DNA of 64,000 bases from Thermosynechococcaceae cyanobacterium MS004 (lineage in GTDB: Bacteria; Cyanobacteriota; Cyanobacteriia; Thermosynechococcales; Thermosynechococcaceae), in NCBI GenBank assembly GCA_022402525.1, contig JAKRSB010000115.1:62001-126000 (forward strand), in the 5' to 3' direction. A program made the translations under genes and the position numbers. This document shows, piece after piece, positions 46,304 to 55,242 of this stretch (position 1 is its first letter; every line of letters starts with the position of its first letter). The notes under the pieces are model-generated. The model was given only the letters and a program-made list of their open reading frames with translations, was not told where the DNA came from and made no database searches.

Positions 46304-46827
46304 AACTCTGTGGTTCGGCCAAGCCCTTGGGGCTTAGAAATATTAGAACCAGGCACAACCGGAATCTCCACCGGAGGACGCTCTAGGGCAATCATCAAGG
46401 CTTTCGGGTCTGTACGCGAGGTAGGAGAGAGTGGGGTATTAAATGTGGGCTGGTCTTGTACGGGCCGCTGTGCAGTTCTGAGATCCCAGCCTTGTCCCGT
46501 CAAGAGGGCAGAAAAAGACCCTAGGGCGATCGCTGCCGCCGCACTCACGCTTCCCCAAGCCCAAATCCGCCGCGATCGGTTGAGGCGAGCCATCACGTTC
46601 TGGACAAGCTGCTCGGTTTGAATGGAAGGGGTCGCCGCAGGAATCGACTTTAGCCCATTTTGAAGCATCAGCATTTGCTGATAGGTTTTCTGGAAGCTGG
46701 CATCCTGGGCTAGCCAAGCCTCAACTTGCTTCCGCTCAGCTGCCGAAACCTCACCGTCTAGGTAGGCACTTAGCAGCTCAAACTGTTCAAATTGAAGCGT
46801 TTCGTCATGCATAGGACTGTTGTTCAT
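46300..46827 (-). CDS. Anti-sigma factor, probable partner of SigG
   Basis: A 175-residue protein. The N-terminal QFEQFELLSAYLDGEVSAAERKQVEAWLAQD is the helical anti-sigma domain (zf-HC2-like, without the zinc histidine-cysteine set), one transmembrane helix follows (about 92-112, IWAWGSVSAAAAIALGSFSALLTG) and a Pro-rich periplasmic tail ends the protein. It lies 600 bp downstream of the ECF sigma gene on the same strand, the arrangement of sigG and its anti-sigma partner in other cyanobacteria. It should hold SigG at the membrane until a signal releases it. Confidence 0.82.
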   Translation of the reverse strand: MNNSPMHDETLQFEQFELLSAYLDGEVSAAERKQVEAWLAQDASFQKTYQQMLMLQNGLKSIPAATPSIQTEQLVQNVMARLNRSRRIWAWGSVSAAAAIALGSFSALLTGQGWDLRTAQRPVQDQPTFNTPLSPTSRTDPKALMIALERPPVEIPVVPGSNISKPQGLGRTTEF

Positions 46828-47426
46828 GGCAATTGCTCGTTTGCCTTTTGAGAAGACTGGGAAATGGTTTGAGTGAATGATTTGAGTGAAGGGTTTGAGT
46901 GAGGGGCTTGAGTGAATGAATAGATGGATAGAAAAAGTAGAAAGGAAGCGCTCTGGTGTGCTAGTGAGTGCCTAAGTAGAGCGATGTATGTCAGGAACGG
47001 CTTAAGACTCATCCCATGAGATGGTCTCCTAAGACGCTCATTCAAATCACTTCTTTAATCTATCCTCTTCAATCTATCCTATGTGTTTGGCTGGCAGTGA
47101 AAAGTTTTTGCATGAAAGCCTGTATGGATATTGAGCTAAAAAAGAGCTTTATAGCCGTTCAAAGTCCTATATAGACTTTCACAAGTTTTAAGTTTAAAAC
47201 CCTAAGCTCACGAAATTTGTAATTCATGGACTTTAGAAGTTCATCCCTTAGAAGCTCACTCGATTCAAAGAAGGTTGGAAGTGTTTTAGGAAGTGCCTTC
47301 CCTCTATAGGTTGTACAGAAGCGAACGCCATCCAATCATTAGAATCATAAATTTATATTATCAATCGAGATTGGGGATTGTCCTTTGCTGCCTCTGCCCA
47401 AGTCAGCGCCATCTCCGCTTTTTCGC
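46828..47426 (-). other. 600-bp gap between sigG and its anti-sigma gene
   Basis: No ORF or RNA gene was recognised. It contains a 14-bp repeat of TTTGAGTGAATGA type, four copies (46868-46922), near the anti-sigma start and an AT-rich part (47100-47370) that may hold a promoter. Confidence 0.45.
46868..46922 (+). repeat. 13-14 bp tandem repeat, four copies
   Basis: Four copies of the unit GTTTGAGTGAANG, with small changes, stand upstream of the anti-sigma gene. Confidence 0.8.
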
Positions 47427-48083
47427 TTAGCTTTGCAAGTAAGCCTGAAGCTGAGATTGGAGCCGCGATCGCGCCCTAGCAATGCGGGACTTGACCGTTC
47501 CTAGGGAAACCCCCGTCATTTCAGCAATTTCTTCGTAGGCCAGCCCTTCAATTTCTCGCAGGACGATGGTGGTTCTGAACGCTTCCGGCAGATCGGCGAT
47601 CGCCGTATTGAGCTGCTGATAAAACTCTTGGGTTGTCAGAGAATCGTCTGGCCGGGGATTGTCGCAGGCAATCTCCCAGCTCACTTCGCCATCTTCCATC
47701 GAGAGGGGCGCATCAAGGGAAAGCGGACTTTTGTGACGCTTGCGCTTGCGAAGCTCGTCGTAGAACAAATTGGTTGTAATGCGGCTCAGCCAGCCCCGAA
47801 ACTTAATCGGCTCTTGGAGACGGTTGATATTGCGATACACCCGAATCCAAACCTCCTGAGCCAAGTCAGAGCGGTCATCCCAGTCTGGCGCGAGGTGATA
47901 AAGCACGCGATCCACATGGGACTGATAGCGCCGCAGTAGCTCAGAGAAGGCTGTCTTGTCCGGCTGAAGGCCAGACTGACAAAGTTCCACAAGCTCATGA
48001 TTGGGCAGTTTTTGGGGTGAAATATGCACTGAAGGTATTGACCCCTCGACCCTTGACCAGGTGATCGGAATACTGGTTGTCAT
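47427..48083 (-). CDS. sigG: ECF sigma factor, SigG type
   Basis: About 218 residues. Region 2 (LRRYQSHVDRVLYHLAPDWDDRSDLAQEVWIRVYRNINRL...FRGWLSRITTNLFYDELRKRKR) and region 4 (ADLPEAFRTTIVLREIEGLAYEEIAEMTGVSLGTVKSRIARARSRLQ) are complete. The text KLPNHELVELCQSGLQPDK near the N-terminus is typical of the cyanobacterial SigG group, which responds to envelope or oxidative stress. I chose ATG 48083, close to the homologous start; ATG 48107 is an alternative, and the longer TTG start at 48152 is unlikely. An anti-sigma gene lies downstream on the same strand. Confidence 0.9.
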   Translation of the reverse strand: MTTSIPITWSRVEGSIPSVHISPQKLPNHELVELCQSGLQPDKTAFSELLRRYQSHVDRVLYHLAPDWDDRSDLAQEVWIRVYRNINRLQEPIKFRGWLSRITTNLFYDELRKRKRHKSPLSLDAPLSMEDGEVSWEIACDNPRPDDSLTTQEFYQQLNTAIADLPEAFRTTIVLREIEGLAYEEIAEMTGVSLGTVKSRIARARSRLQSQLQAYLQS

Positions 48084-48214
48084 GGGATGGACTAGACCAT
48101 AATACATTTCTCGTTCCCTGACGCTACCCTTTGCCAGAGGTTCCCGATCCAAAAACAGGGGGGAATTATGGGCGTGACTTGTCGCCTAAGCCCTACTTAT
48201 GCAGCACCCCTTAC

Positions 48215-49159
48215 TTATGCAGCACCACACTGAGCCTGCCCCGCCGCGTCCAGCGGATAGGAGCACCAGTCACTCCAGCTTCCGGCATAGAGCTTGCCGG
48301 TGGCAATACCGGCCGCCTCTAGAGCCAGCAAATTCACGCAGGCGGTCACGCCAGACCCACAATAGACCACAATTTCTTGAATATTAGGTTCTTGAATATC
48401 AGGCTCGTCAGCTTCAGCTAGGCCCGACCAGTATTGCTGAAGCTCGCTGGCTGACCTTAGTTTGCCCGACTCATCGCTTACCTGCGGCCAGGGATAGTTC
48501 AGCGCTCCAGGGATATGTCCTGCTACGGGGTCGATTGGCTCTCGCTCCCCACGATAGCGATCGCCTTCACGCGAGTCGATAATTTTGACCTGGGGCATTT
48601 TCTGCCGCTGCTGCACACCCTGGATATCGACCAGCAGATCGCCTTGAATCTGCGGCACAAACTGCACGGTATGGGCTGCATCAATCTCTAAGGGCTCTGG
48701 GGGAATATCTGTCGTTACGGGTAGCCCCAAGGATTGGTAGGCGGCAAAACCCCCATCTAAAACCGCAGCGCGCTTATGACCCATGTACTTCAGTAGCCAC
48801 CAAAGCCTTGCTGCAAAGGCAAAACGGCTGTCGTCATAGGCAATGACTAGGGTTTGATTCGTAATGCCCATCCGCGAAAATTTAGCAGATAAGACATCCA
48901 CCTCAGGTAAGGGATGCCGTCCCCCGTGGGGTTGGGCTGGACTGGATAGATCTTGATTTAAGTCCAGATAGTAAGCACCAGGGATGTGACCCGCTAGGTA
49001 CTGATGGCGACCAAGCTGCGGGTCAGCCAGGGAAAAACGGCAGTCAACCAGCACAACTGACTCAGGCTGCTGCCCTTTCAGAAATGACGACGCTAGGAAT
49101 GACGGCGCGATCGCAATCGAACCGTCATAACTGTGCTGACTATTGCGGGGTTCTGTCAC
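48215..49159 (-). CDS. Two-domain rhodanese / sulfurtransferase
   Basis: About 314 residues with two rhodanese domains (about 25-145 and 165-300). The first has VVLVDCRFSLADP and HIPGAYYLDLNQDLS and an aspartate in place of the active cysteine (IAYDDSRFAFAAR). The second has the active loop VVYCGSGVTACVN with catalytic cysteine at about 267. Such enzymes transfer sulfane sulfur from thiosulfate or 3-mercaptopyruvate to cyanide or thiols; CGSGVTA is closer to the mercaptopyruvate type. I chose GTG 49159 because AGGAAGG stands 5 bp upstream; a longer TTG start at 49282 would add repeat-coded MSESMSGS-like residues and overlap the previous gene. Confidence 0.88.
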   Translation of the reverse strand: MTEPRNSQHSYDGSIAIAPSFLASSFLKGQQPESVVLVDCRFSLADPQLGRHQYLAGHIPGAYYLDLNQDLSSPAQPHGGRHPLPEVDVLSAKFSRMGITNQTLVIAYDDSRFAFAARLWWLLKYMGHKRAAVLDGGFAAYQSLGLPVTTDIPPEPLEIDAAHTVQFVPQIQGDLLVDIQGVQQRQKMPQVKIIDSREGDRYRGEREPIDPVAGHIPGALNYPWPQVSDESGKLRSASELQQYWSGLAEADEPDIQEPNIQEIVVYCGSGVTACVNLLALEAAGIATGKLYAGSWSDWCSYPLDAAGQAQCGAA

Positions 49160-49169
49160 GAAGACCTTC

Positions 49170-49235
49170 CTACAGACTGACCCAGAAATTGACCCAGACA
49201 TTGACTCAGACATTGACCCAGAAGCTGGTCCAACG
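49170..49235 (-). repeat. 12-bp tandem repeat between two genes
   Basis: On the plus strand GACCCAGAAATT-like units (TTGACCCAGACA, TTGACTCAGACA) are repeated about four times just upstream of the rhodanese start. Confidence 0.75.
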
Positions 49236-49256
49236 GTCAATTCATGCAGGTGCTGA

Positions 49257-50144
49257 CTAGATTTCCGCCACAGCTCGCTCAATCAAGCGACGGGCCAAGG
49301 TTTGGGTGCCAGTATGTTCGTAGTAGTGAACCGTCATGTCCAAAAAGGCACCTAAGTAATCCAGCTTATCCTTAGACACGGTGACGAACTTTGTGAGGTT
49401 ATCGACAACACTCTCTGGCGTCAGCCCCCGTGACCCTACGAAATCCGTCATCCAGCCCTTAACCGAATCCATACTTTCGGTAATAAACGAAAGCTGACCC
49501 GCCCGGTTGCCGCCCGGAATTAGCTCACTCACGCCCTTAAAGGTGCTGTTATTGTCTAAGTCCGAGGGAGACATTCCCTGGAGGGTTGATAGACCTTTGA
49601 GCGCAAAGTCTGGCCCTAAGGGAACTAAGCCGTCAAAACAAACCAGTGCTGCCATCCGTATCAGAGACTCTCCACTGTAGTCACCCAGAGAGGCGAGAAA
49701 GTCCCCAATACTGTCGCCAGGGATGCCGTTAATTTGGCAAAAGGCCACAATTTCCACCACGAGCTTAACGCAGAGGTCAATACTCTGGGCTTTTTCCGGC
49801 TTGGGCGTGAGTTTGCTGAGCAACCCTAGAAAGGGCAAATCTTGACCAACTTTATTGGCCAGTGCCGCTGCACCCAAGGCACCAGAAGCATTGTCTACGG
49901 TTTGGTACAGCCACTGGGCTCGCTGGTAGCCTTGGGATTTGTCATTGTATAGATGGACGGCACGCTCACCGATTTGCTGAATTAGGGCTTCATCGGTTTC
50001 GCCCGTGACGGCTTTAATGGTGTTATTGAACCCCACTAAGTTGTTCCACTGTCCGGGCACGACAAAATCTAAGGACCGCAGCGCCAATACGGTGGGGCCT
50101 CCAGTCGGAAGTTCGTCGACCAGTTCAAAAATGGGCTTGCTCAT
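49257..50144 (-). CDS. Conserved cyanobacterial hypothetical protein
   Basis: A 295-residue soluble, helical protein with no domain I can name (start MSKPIFELVDELPTGGPTVLALRSLDFVVPG, later GIPGDSIGDFLASLGDYSGESLIRMAALVCFDGLVPLGPDF). The even composition, clean ATG at 50144 and full-length conservation-like blocks support a real gene. It stands about 97 bp upstream of the rhodanese start on the same strand and may be co-transcribed with it. No function is proposed. Confidence 0.75.
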   Translation of the reverse strand: MSKPIFELVDELPTGGPTVLALRSLDFVVPGQWNNLVGFNNTIKAVTGETDEALIQQIGERAVHLYNDKSQGYQRAQWLYQTVDNASGALGAAALANKVGQDLPFLGLLSKLTPKPEKAQSIDLCVKLVVEIVAFCQINGIPGDSIGDFLASLGDYSGESLIRMAALVCFDGLVPLGPDFALKGLSTLQGMSPSDLDNNSTFKGVSELIPGGNRAGQLSFITESMDSVKGWMTDFVGSRGLTPESVVDNLTKFVTVSKDKLDYLGAFLDMTVHYYEHTGTQTLARRLIERAVAEI

Positions 50145-50256
50145 AAGAGACCTACGATAAAATTGATGGCACTAATGCAGGAAAACTAATGCAGGGACAC
50201 TAACTCTGGGTAATTAACTTTTCAGGACATCTGCCTGCCCAATTCATGCTTAATCG

Positions 50257-50775
50257 CTACTTCAGCTTTGAGAGTCCTCGAAGATCAAAGCGCGCAATCC
50301 AGGCTTGCCGATCGCTTTTGGTAAAGGATGGACTGCGAGACAGGACCTTAACCTGATAGCGATCGCCCACGAGAACCCCTGTTTGAGTCGTTCCCTGCTC
50401 TACGGTTGGGAACCCCTGAATGTTGTCTGTAGCTTGACTGTACTTTGCAGCAGCACTAGGCAAACTGATGGTGTCAGAGATCGAGAGCATGGCCAAATTC
50501 ACGCCATCTTTATTGAGTTTTGCCTCAGCAAATCCTTTTTTCTCTTGGGTATAGATACGCTGGTATCCGTCAGCCGCATCGGGAAAGAACTTATTAAATT
50601 CACTGCCTTGGGTTGCAGCCTTGGCGATCGCCTTTGGTGCGTTGCGTTGTGTGCTTTCTTGTTGAGCTTGGGCGTAGGGAGAAGGTGGCTTCCCTGCACA
50701 GCCGGTTGCCACAAATAGTAAACTACACAAACAGAGAGAGACTAAAATGCTCCCCCAACGTTTCATCTTGGGCAT
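50257..50775 (-). CDS. Putative lipoprotein of unknown function
   Basis: A 172-residue protein with a lipoprotein signal: basic start MPKMKRWG, hydrophobic core, lipobox LFVATGCAG with the modified cysteine at residue 26. The mature part (GYQRIYTQEKKGFAEAKLNKDGVNLAMLSISDT ... GVLVGDRYQVKVLSR) resembles small cyanobacterial lipoproteins of unknown role. ATG 50775 is supported by GAGGA 7 bp upstream; longer frames upstream have no such site. Confidence 0.78.
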   Translation of the reverse strand: MPKMKRWGSILVSLCLCSLLFVATGCAGKPPSPYAQAQQESTQRNAPKAIAKAATQGSEFNKFFPDAADGYQRIYTQEKKGFAEAKLNKDGVNLAMLSISDTISLPSAAAKYSQATDNIQGFPTVEQGTTQTGVLVGDRYQVKVLSRSPSFTKSDRQAWIARFDLRGLSKLK

Positions 50776-50967
50776 GATGGGTTCCTCAATCATTGAAGCG
50801 AATAGAATTTGAGCGAATGGAACTTGAAAGACAGGTAAAAACAGGCAAAAAAGAAACCGTTTTGGGAAAATGCTCTGGCCTGTACGGTACGATCCCTCTG
50901 GGATCATTCTAGGTTAGAGCGCATTGTGCTGATGTTTGGTTACTTTGGATTTACTTAACTTGTTTCC

Positions 50968-51034
50968 TTACAGTTCCTTACAAAACAGCTCCTTACAAAA
51001 CAGTCCCTTACAAAACAGCTCCTTACAAGACAAA
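50968..51034 (+). repeat. 17-bp tandem repeat, four copies, before ndhO
   Basis: Four units of the type CTCCTTACAAAACAGTC end 17 bp before the ndhO start codon. Confidence 0.88.
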
Positions 51035-51050
51035 GCGTAGGCAAAGAACC

Positions 51051-51263
51051 ATGGCAATCAAAAGAGGCGACCTTGTGCGAGTTGTGCGGGAAAAATTTGA
51101 AAATAGTCTGGAGGCCCAGGCCAGCGATCGCAGACTCCCGCCCTATGTGTTTGACGGGACAGGTGAGGTGGTCGAACTCAGTGGTGACTATGCCCAAATC
51201 AAATTTTTGGTGCCTACACCCACAGTGTGGTTAGCCTTGGATCAGCTTGAAGTTGCCCAGTAG
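51051..51263 (+). CDS. ndhO: NAD(P)H dehydrogenase-like complex subunit O
   Basis: A 70-residue protein. [39 protein letters not shown], and [13 protein letters not shown] follow the NdhO sequence pattern over its full length. NdhO is a small peripheral subunit of the photosynthetic NDH-1 complex, which carries out cyclic electron flow and respiration at the thylakoid. ATG 51051 is clear. It stands alone, between a 17-bp repeat block and another repeat-rich spacer (51310-51460). Confidence 0.92.
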   Translation: MAIKRGDLVRVVREKFENSLEAQASDRRLPPYVFDGTGEVVELSGDYAQIKFLVPTPTVWLALDQLEVAQ

Positions 51264-51310
51264 GTTGAATGAGCGGTTTGACTTCTGGTTTGGACTTCTT
51301 CTGAATGGGG

Positions 51311-51456
51311 CTGGCCCTAATTTGAGTGCTGCTCATTAGGGTGTTGCTAATTTGAGCGCTACTCATTAGGGTGTTGCTAATTAGAGCGCTGTTAATGGCG
51401 GGGCTTCTGGTCACACTTTGGTCACAAACTTTGGTCACAAATTTTGGTCACAAGTT
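51311..51456 (+). repeat. Two repeat blocks after ndhO
   Basis: First, three copies of about 28 bp containing AGGGTGTTGCTAATTTGAGCGCT (51317-51394; no more than 20 bp is identical at a time). Second, four copies of TTTGGTCACAAA (51413-51456), unrelated to the first. Confidence 0.75.
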
Positions 51457-51612
51457 GTTAATAATCAGTTGTTTCGGGCATTTTCTCTACCAAGCAGCAG
51501 TATCGTCAGGATAGAGAGGGTTTGGCATCCATCTAAAGATAGTTTTGAGAGATGGCTTTGAGAAGATTGTGTCGATCCTCTCTGTGTCGCCCTAGTTCAA
51601 GGGAGAGACTTT

Positions 51613-52587
51613 ATGACCTCTACAGCGGCTCTCACTGCATTTGAATGCTCTAAATCGGTGCGCGTTTCCATTATTGGTGCCGGTAACGTTGGCAGTACCC
51701 TCGGCCAGCGCTTGGTGGAGAAAAATCTGGCCGACGTGGTGCTCCTGGATATTGCCCCAGGTCGTCCCAAGGGGTTGGCGCTGGACTTAATGGAAGCCCG
51801 TGGTGTTGAGCGTCACGATCGCATCATAATCGGCACAGACAACTACGCAGATACCCAACATTCCGACCTCATTGTGGTGACTGCTGGCATTGCCCGTAAA
51901 CCCGGCATGAGCCGCGATGATTTGCTCAAGACCAACGCCAATATTGTGGTCAAGGTTGTCCAGCAGGCGATCGCCTATTCTCCGGATGCGGTCGTGCTAG
52001 TGGTGACCAACCCCCTGGATGTGATGACCTATCTGGCTTGGCAGGCGAGCGGCCTACCGCCTCAGCGTGTACTAGGGATGGCTGGAGTCTTGGATGCTGC
52101 AAGGTTTGCGACGTTTATTGCCCTGGAATTAAAGGTGTCCATCATGGACGTGACGGCTATGGTGCTGGGTGGTCATGGTGACCTCATGGTGCCGCTGCCG
52201 CGCTACTCCACCGTGAGCGGAATTCCCATCACCGAGCTGATGGATGAAGCGACGATTCAGCGACTCGTGAAGCGCACCCGGAATGGAGGCGCAGAGATCG
52301 TGAGTCTAATGCAGGCCGGAAGCGCTTATTTTGCCCCAGCCTCTTCCGCCTGTCTGATGGTGGAGTCCATTGTCTATGACCGCGATCGCATTGTGCCAGC
52401 GGCAGCTTATCTCCAGGGACAGTACGACCTAAACGATATTTTTATTGGTGTACCTACCTGCTTAGGACGGACAGGAGTTAGCCAGATTTTAGAGCTTGAG
52501 TTGCTCAGTCATGAATCCGAAGCGCTCCAGGCGTCTGCGGCGACGGTACGCCAAAGTATTGAAGCAGCTCAGGTTCTTTTAGACTAA
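51613..52587 (+). CDS. mdh: Malate dehydrogenase (LDH-like class)
   Basis: A 324-residue NAD-dependent dehydrogenase. The dinucleotide-binding GAGNVGSTL (22-30), VTAGIARKPGMSRDDLLKTNANI with the arginine that selects malate rather than lactate, VTNPLDVMTYLA, and the catalytic GGHGD are all present. The sequence is the tetrameric, LDH-like type of MDH. It interconverts malate and oxaloacetate. ATG 51613 has GGGAGAGA upstream. Confidence 0.95.
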   Translation: MTSTAALTAFECSKSVRVSIIGAGNVGSTLGQRLVEKNLADVVLLDIAPGRPKGLALDLMEARGVERHDRIIIGTDNYADTQHSDLIVVTAGIARKPGMSRDDLLKTNANIVVKVVQQAIAYSPDAVVLVVTNPLDVMTYLAWQASGLPPQRVLGMAGVLDAARFATFIALELKVSIMDVTAMVLGGHGDLMVPLPRYSTVSGIPITELMDEATIQRLVKRTRNGGAEIVSLMQAGSAYFAPASSACLMVESIVYDRDRIVPAAAYLQGQYDLNDIFIGVPTCLGRTGVSQILELELLSHESEALQASAATVRQSIEAAQVLLD

Positions 52588-52708
52588 AAATATTTGCACT
52601 AAAGACTGCACTAAAGATATTTGTACTAAAGCACTCAAAATAACGGAACGGAAGGGTCAGGTTGGTTTGACAAGAGCAAACATAACTTATAGGCCGCAAT
52701 TTATAGCC

Positions 52709-53278
52709 ATGCTTCAGTTACAAAGATATGCAATTATACTTTCTGCTTTTTCAGGTCTTTTATGTCTGCTAATCTTACGTGATAATACTTACAAAGCTGA
52801 TATTACTCTTGCTGTATTTTTTGCTTTTCTGATAGCTTCAATGGAATTCGCTTATTGAGTATTTTTGACGCCAAGTGGAAGAGTAATTGCACGTAAGTAT
52901 GACAAGAAAATTCGACAAATATCCTCAATGCTAGAGCAACAGAGAATTGCAAAATCTAAAGCATGTGAATATAGAATTGGAGGAGCTATTCTAGGATTTA
53001 TTGTTTCACTCCCTTACATTTGGGCTGTATTACAGATGTTCCAAATACAGGATGGAGGAAATTTTGTTATTGGTTATGTAATCGGAATAGTTGTTGTGAT
53101 TTTTGTTGGGTACCTTTCAGGATTTAGCCAAGGCTTAACTCAGTTCAGCATAGCTTGTCCAAGCTGTCATCATAAATTCATACTATCCCCTGTGGGTGGC
53201 CATTGTCCCGCGTGTACCATAGAGCTTTACATTGCTGATCGTGAAGATTGCAAAAGAAAAGAAAAGCTGATCTTTTAA
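52709..53278 (+). pseudogene. Probable membrane protein gene split by a TGA codon
   Basis: Two open stretches lie in the same frame, separated only by TGA at 52856-52858. The first (49 residues from ATG 52709) has two hydrophobic helices and ends ASMEFAY; the second continues VFLTPSGRVIARKYDKKIRQI with two more helices and a zinc-ribbon-like tail with CPSCH and CPAC. One substitution (TGG to TGA) would explain the split. It could also be two small genes, the second starting at TTG 52865 or ATG 52928. The region is AT-rich and unlike its neighbours. No function recognised. Confidence 0.5.
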
Positions 53279-53365
53279 GATTCGTTACACTATAATCAAT
53301 ACGCTAAAGTGTATTTCATTGAAATTTCATTGTTCTCTCAGATAGGGCTGATATAAGGTGATGCC

Positions 53366-53575
53366 ATGAAAATTCGCAGTTTTACAGCCATTATATATAA
53401 AGAAGATGAGATGTATATTGCTGAGTGTCCAGAAGTTGGAACAGTCGATCAGGGCGAAACGATAGAAAAAGCGATTGCCAACTTACAAGAAGCAACAAAA
53501 TTATATCTTGAAGAATTTCCTACATCTGAAACAACTCCTAGATATATAACCAGCATAAAGGTCAGTTATGCCTAA
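53366..53575 (+). CDS. hicB: HicB-type antitoxin
   Basis: A 69-residue protein: FTAIIYKEDEMYIAECPEVGTVDQGETIEKAIANLQEATKLYLEEF is the HicB partial-RNase-H-like fold that neutralises HicA. It lacks a long DNA-binding tail. ATG 53366 has AAGGTGATG a few bases upstream. Its stop codon overlaps the start of hicA by 8 bp. Confidence 0.9.
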   Translation: MKIRSFTAIIYKEDEMYIAECPEVGTVDQGETIEKAIANLQEATKLYLEEFPTSETTPRYITSIKVSYA

Positions 53576-53795
53576 GCTGCCGCGAATTTCGAGCCAAGAA
53601 TTAATTCGTGCCCTAGAACGTTTAGGATTTGTGAGTGTTCGATAAGCAGGCAGTCATGTTTTAATGAAGAAAACAACTCATGAAGGTTCGATTGGTTGTG
53701 TTGTTCCTATGCATCGAGAGTTAAAGATAGGAACTTTGAGTGGTGTCCTGAAACAAGCTAAAGTAACAACCGAAGAACTTATTGAAAATTTGTGA
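53568..53795 (+). pseudogene. hicA: HicA-type toxin with nonsense codon
   Basis: A 76-codon frame: PRISSQELIRALERLGFVSVR, stop, AGSHVLMKKTTHEGSIGCVVPMHRELKIGTLSGVLKQAKVTTEELIENL. The HicA mRNA-interferase motif G-S-H (catalytic His) comes right after the stop TAA at 53643-53645, where HicA proteins usually have glutamine (CAA). The rest of the frame is intact. The toxin is therefore probably dead while the antitoxin gene is unbroken. A sequencing error is possible. Confidence 0.82.
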
Positions 53796-53923
53796 GCTGG
53801 GTTGTACGACGCTCCTATACGCCCGAATGCCGAGATTTAACAGTTGTGATGCAAAAATATTTACGTCGGGGGATGGGAACCGATAGCGCATTTTGATCAG
53901 CAAAGGCGAGTAAAGGGTGAGAT

Positions 53924-54682
53924 ATGCCGTCCAGTATGGTTTGGATTGTTGGAAATGGGGCGTTGCTGATTGTGGCCTATCTGCTGGGATCATTCCCGAC
54001 AGGTTACCTATTCGGTAAATGGCTCAAGGGAATTGACATCCGCACCCAAGGGTCTGGCTCAACTGGGGCGACAAATGTGCTGCGCACGTTGGGTAAAGGC
54101 CCCGGCATTACGGTCTTGCTGGTGGATGTCCTTAAAGGAGCCGCTGCGATCGCGCTCATTCGATTTATCTACGATTCAATTGCCTCCCCCAGTGCTTTCT
54201 GGTCCACTTCTTTTGGGTGGGTGGCTTCCTGGCTCGGTGCTGCCCCCGCTAATTCAGCGGAATGGTTTCCTTGGGTGGTTGTGCTGGGGGGATTAGCCGC
54301 TGTTGTGGGGCATAGTAAATCGATTTGGCTGGGGTTCTCTGGTGGAAAATCTGTGGCGGTCGGTCTGGGTATCTTGCTTGCCCTCAACTGGCAGGTGGGC
54401 CTGATGACCTTTGGGGTGTTTGGACTGGTGCTGGCGCTCTTTAGAATTGTGTCGCTCAGCTCAATTTGTGGGGCGATCGCGGTTCCGATGCTGATGTTTG
54501 GGCTAAAGCTACCCCTTGCCTATATTCTGCTGGGGTTGGTTGGAGGACTCTATGTCGTGCTGCGCCACCGTTCCAATATTCAGCGAATGTTTCGAGGCAC
54601 TGAGCCACGTCTAGGGCAAAAAGTCGTTCTGGGCGCTGACGCGATCTCCGAGCAGTCCGCGATCGAGTCTTCCGGTCAATAA
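53924..54682 (+). CDS. plsY: Glycerol-3-phosphate acyltransferase PlsY
   Basis: A 252-residue inner-membrane acyltransferase that uses acyl-phosphate to make lysophosphatidic acid. The family motifs are LLGSFPTGYLFGKWLKGIDIRTQGSGSTGATNVLRTLGK, then VVLGGLAAVVGHSKSIWLGFSGGKSVAVGLGILL, and the C-terminal VLRHRSNIQR. It is about 45 residues longer than usual because of an insert of roughly 30 residues before GGLAAVVGHS and a longer tail. ATG 53924 has AAGGGTGAG upstream. Confidence 0.94.
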   Translation: MPSSMVWIVGNGALLIVAYLLGSFPTGYLFGKWLKGIDIRTQGSGSTGATNVLRTLGKGPGITVLLVDVLKGAAAIALIRFIYDSIASPSAFWSTSFGWVASWLGAAPANSAEWFPWVVVLGGLAAVVGHSKSIWLGFSGGKSVAVGLGILLALNWQVGLMTFGVFGLVLALFRIVSLSSICGAIAVPMLMFGLKLPLAYILLGLVGGLYVVLRHRSNIQRMFRGTEPRLGQKVVLGADAISEQSAIESSGQ

Positions 54683-55242
54683 TTTTCCGGTCTATAGTCT
54701 TCCCGTCCATAACTATCCTGTCAATTGGGCCTGTCAATTGGGCCTGTCAATTGGGCTTTGTAAAATGCACTGGATATTAATGGGCTAGGTAATGGGCTAG
54801 ATAATGGGCTAGATATTGCGGAACATTGCCCGCCCAATGAGTTCGTAATAAAGAGGCGTCTATAAAACGAGCCTCCCTGAACAACCCCTGACGATTAAAA
54901 CCTGACTATTTCTGATAGTGACGCTGGGTCTGGATTGCCATAAGACCTGACTTTTCCCTATCGACGGATCAAAGGAAACTTGAGAGAGTGAGGGTGTCTT
55001 AGGGAGATTTACGCTGAAGGAGTCTTGAGCTAAGGATGAGCTAGGGATGAGCTAGGGATGAGCGCAGCGCCGATAAGCTGAGCGACTTTCTGACTCAATC
55101 TAATGCTGATTCTAATGCTGATGAACTAAGGCTGATTAGCTTCAGGCTCGTCTCGTGAGAGGTATCACCAGCCCCAAAAGGCTCCAGTGGTAGCGTGTGG
55201 ATAGAAGACGATTGCGGGTGGATTAGCGGGTGGACTACTACT
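54683..55242 (+). other. 560-bp gap with several tandem repeats
   Basis: No gene or RNA is recognised. It contains CCTGTCAATTGGG x3 (54717-54754), AATGGGCTAGATA x4 (54777-54818) and GAGCTAGGGATGA x3 (55028-55061). Confidence 0.55.
54717..54818 (+). repeat. Two 13-bp tandem repeats after plsY
   Basis: CCTGTCAATTGGG occurs three times in a row, then AATGGGCTAGATA about four times, the two separated by about 20 bp. Confidence 0.85.
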
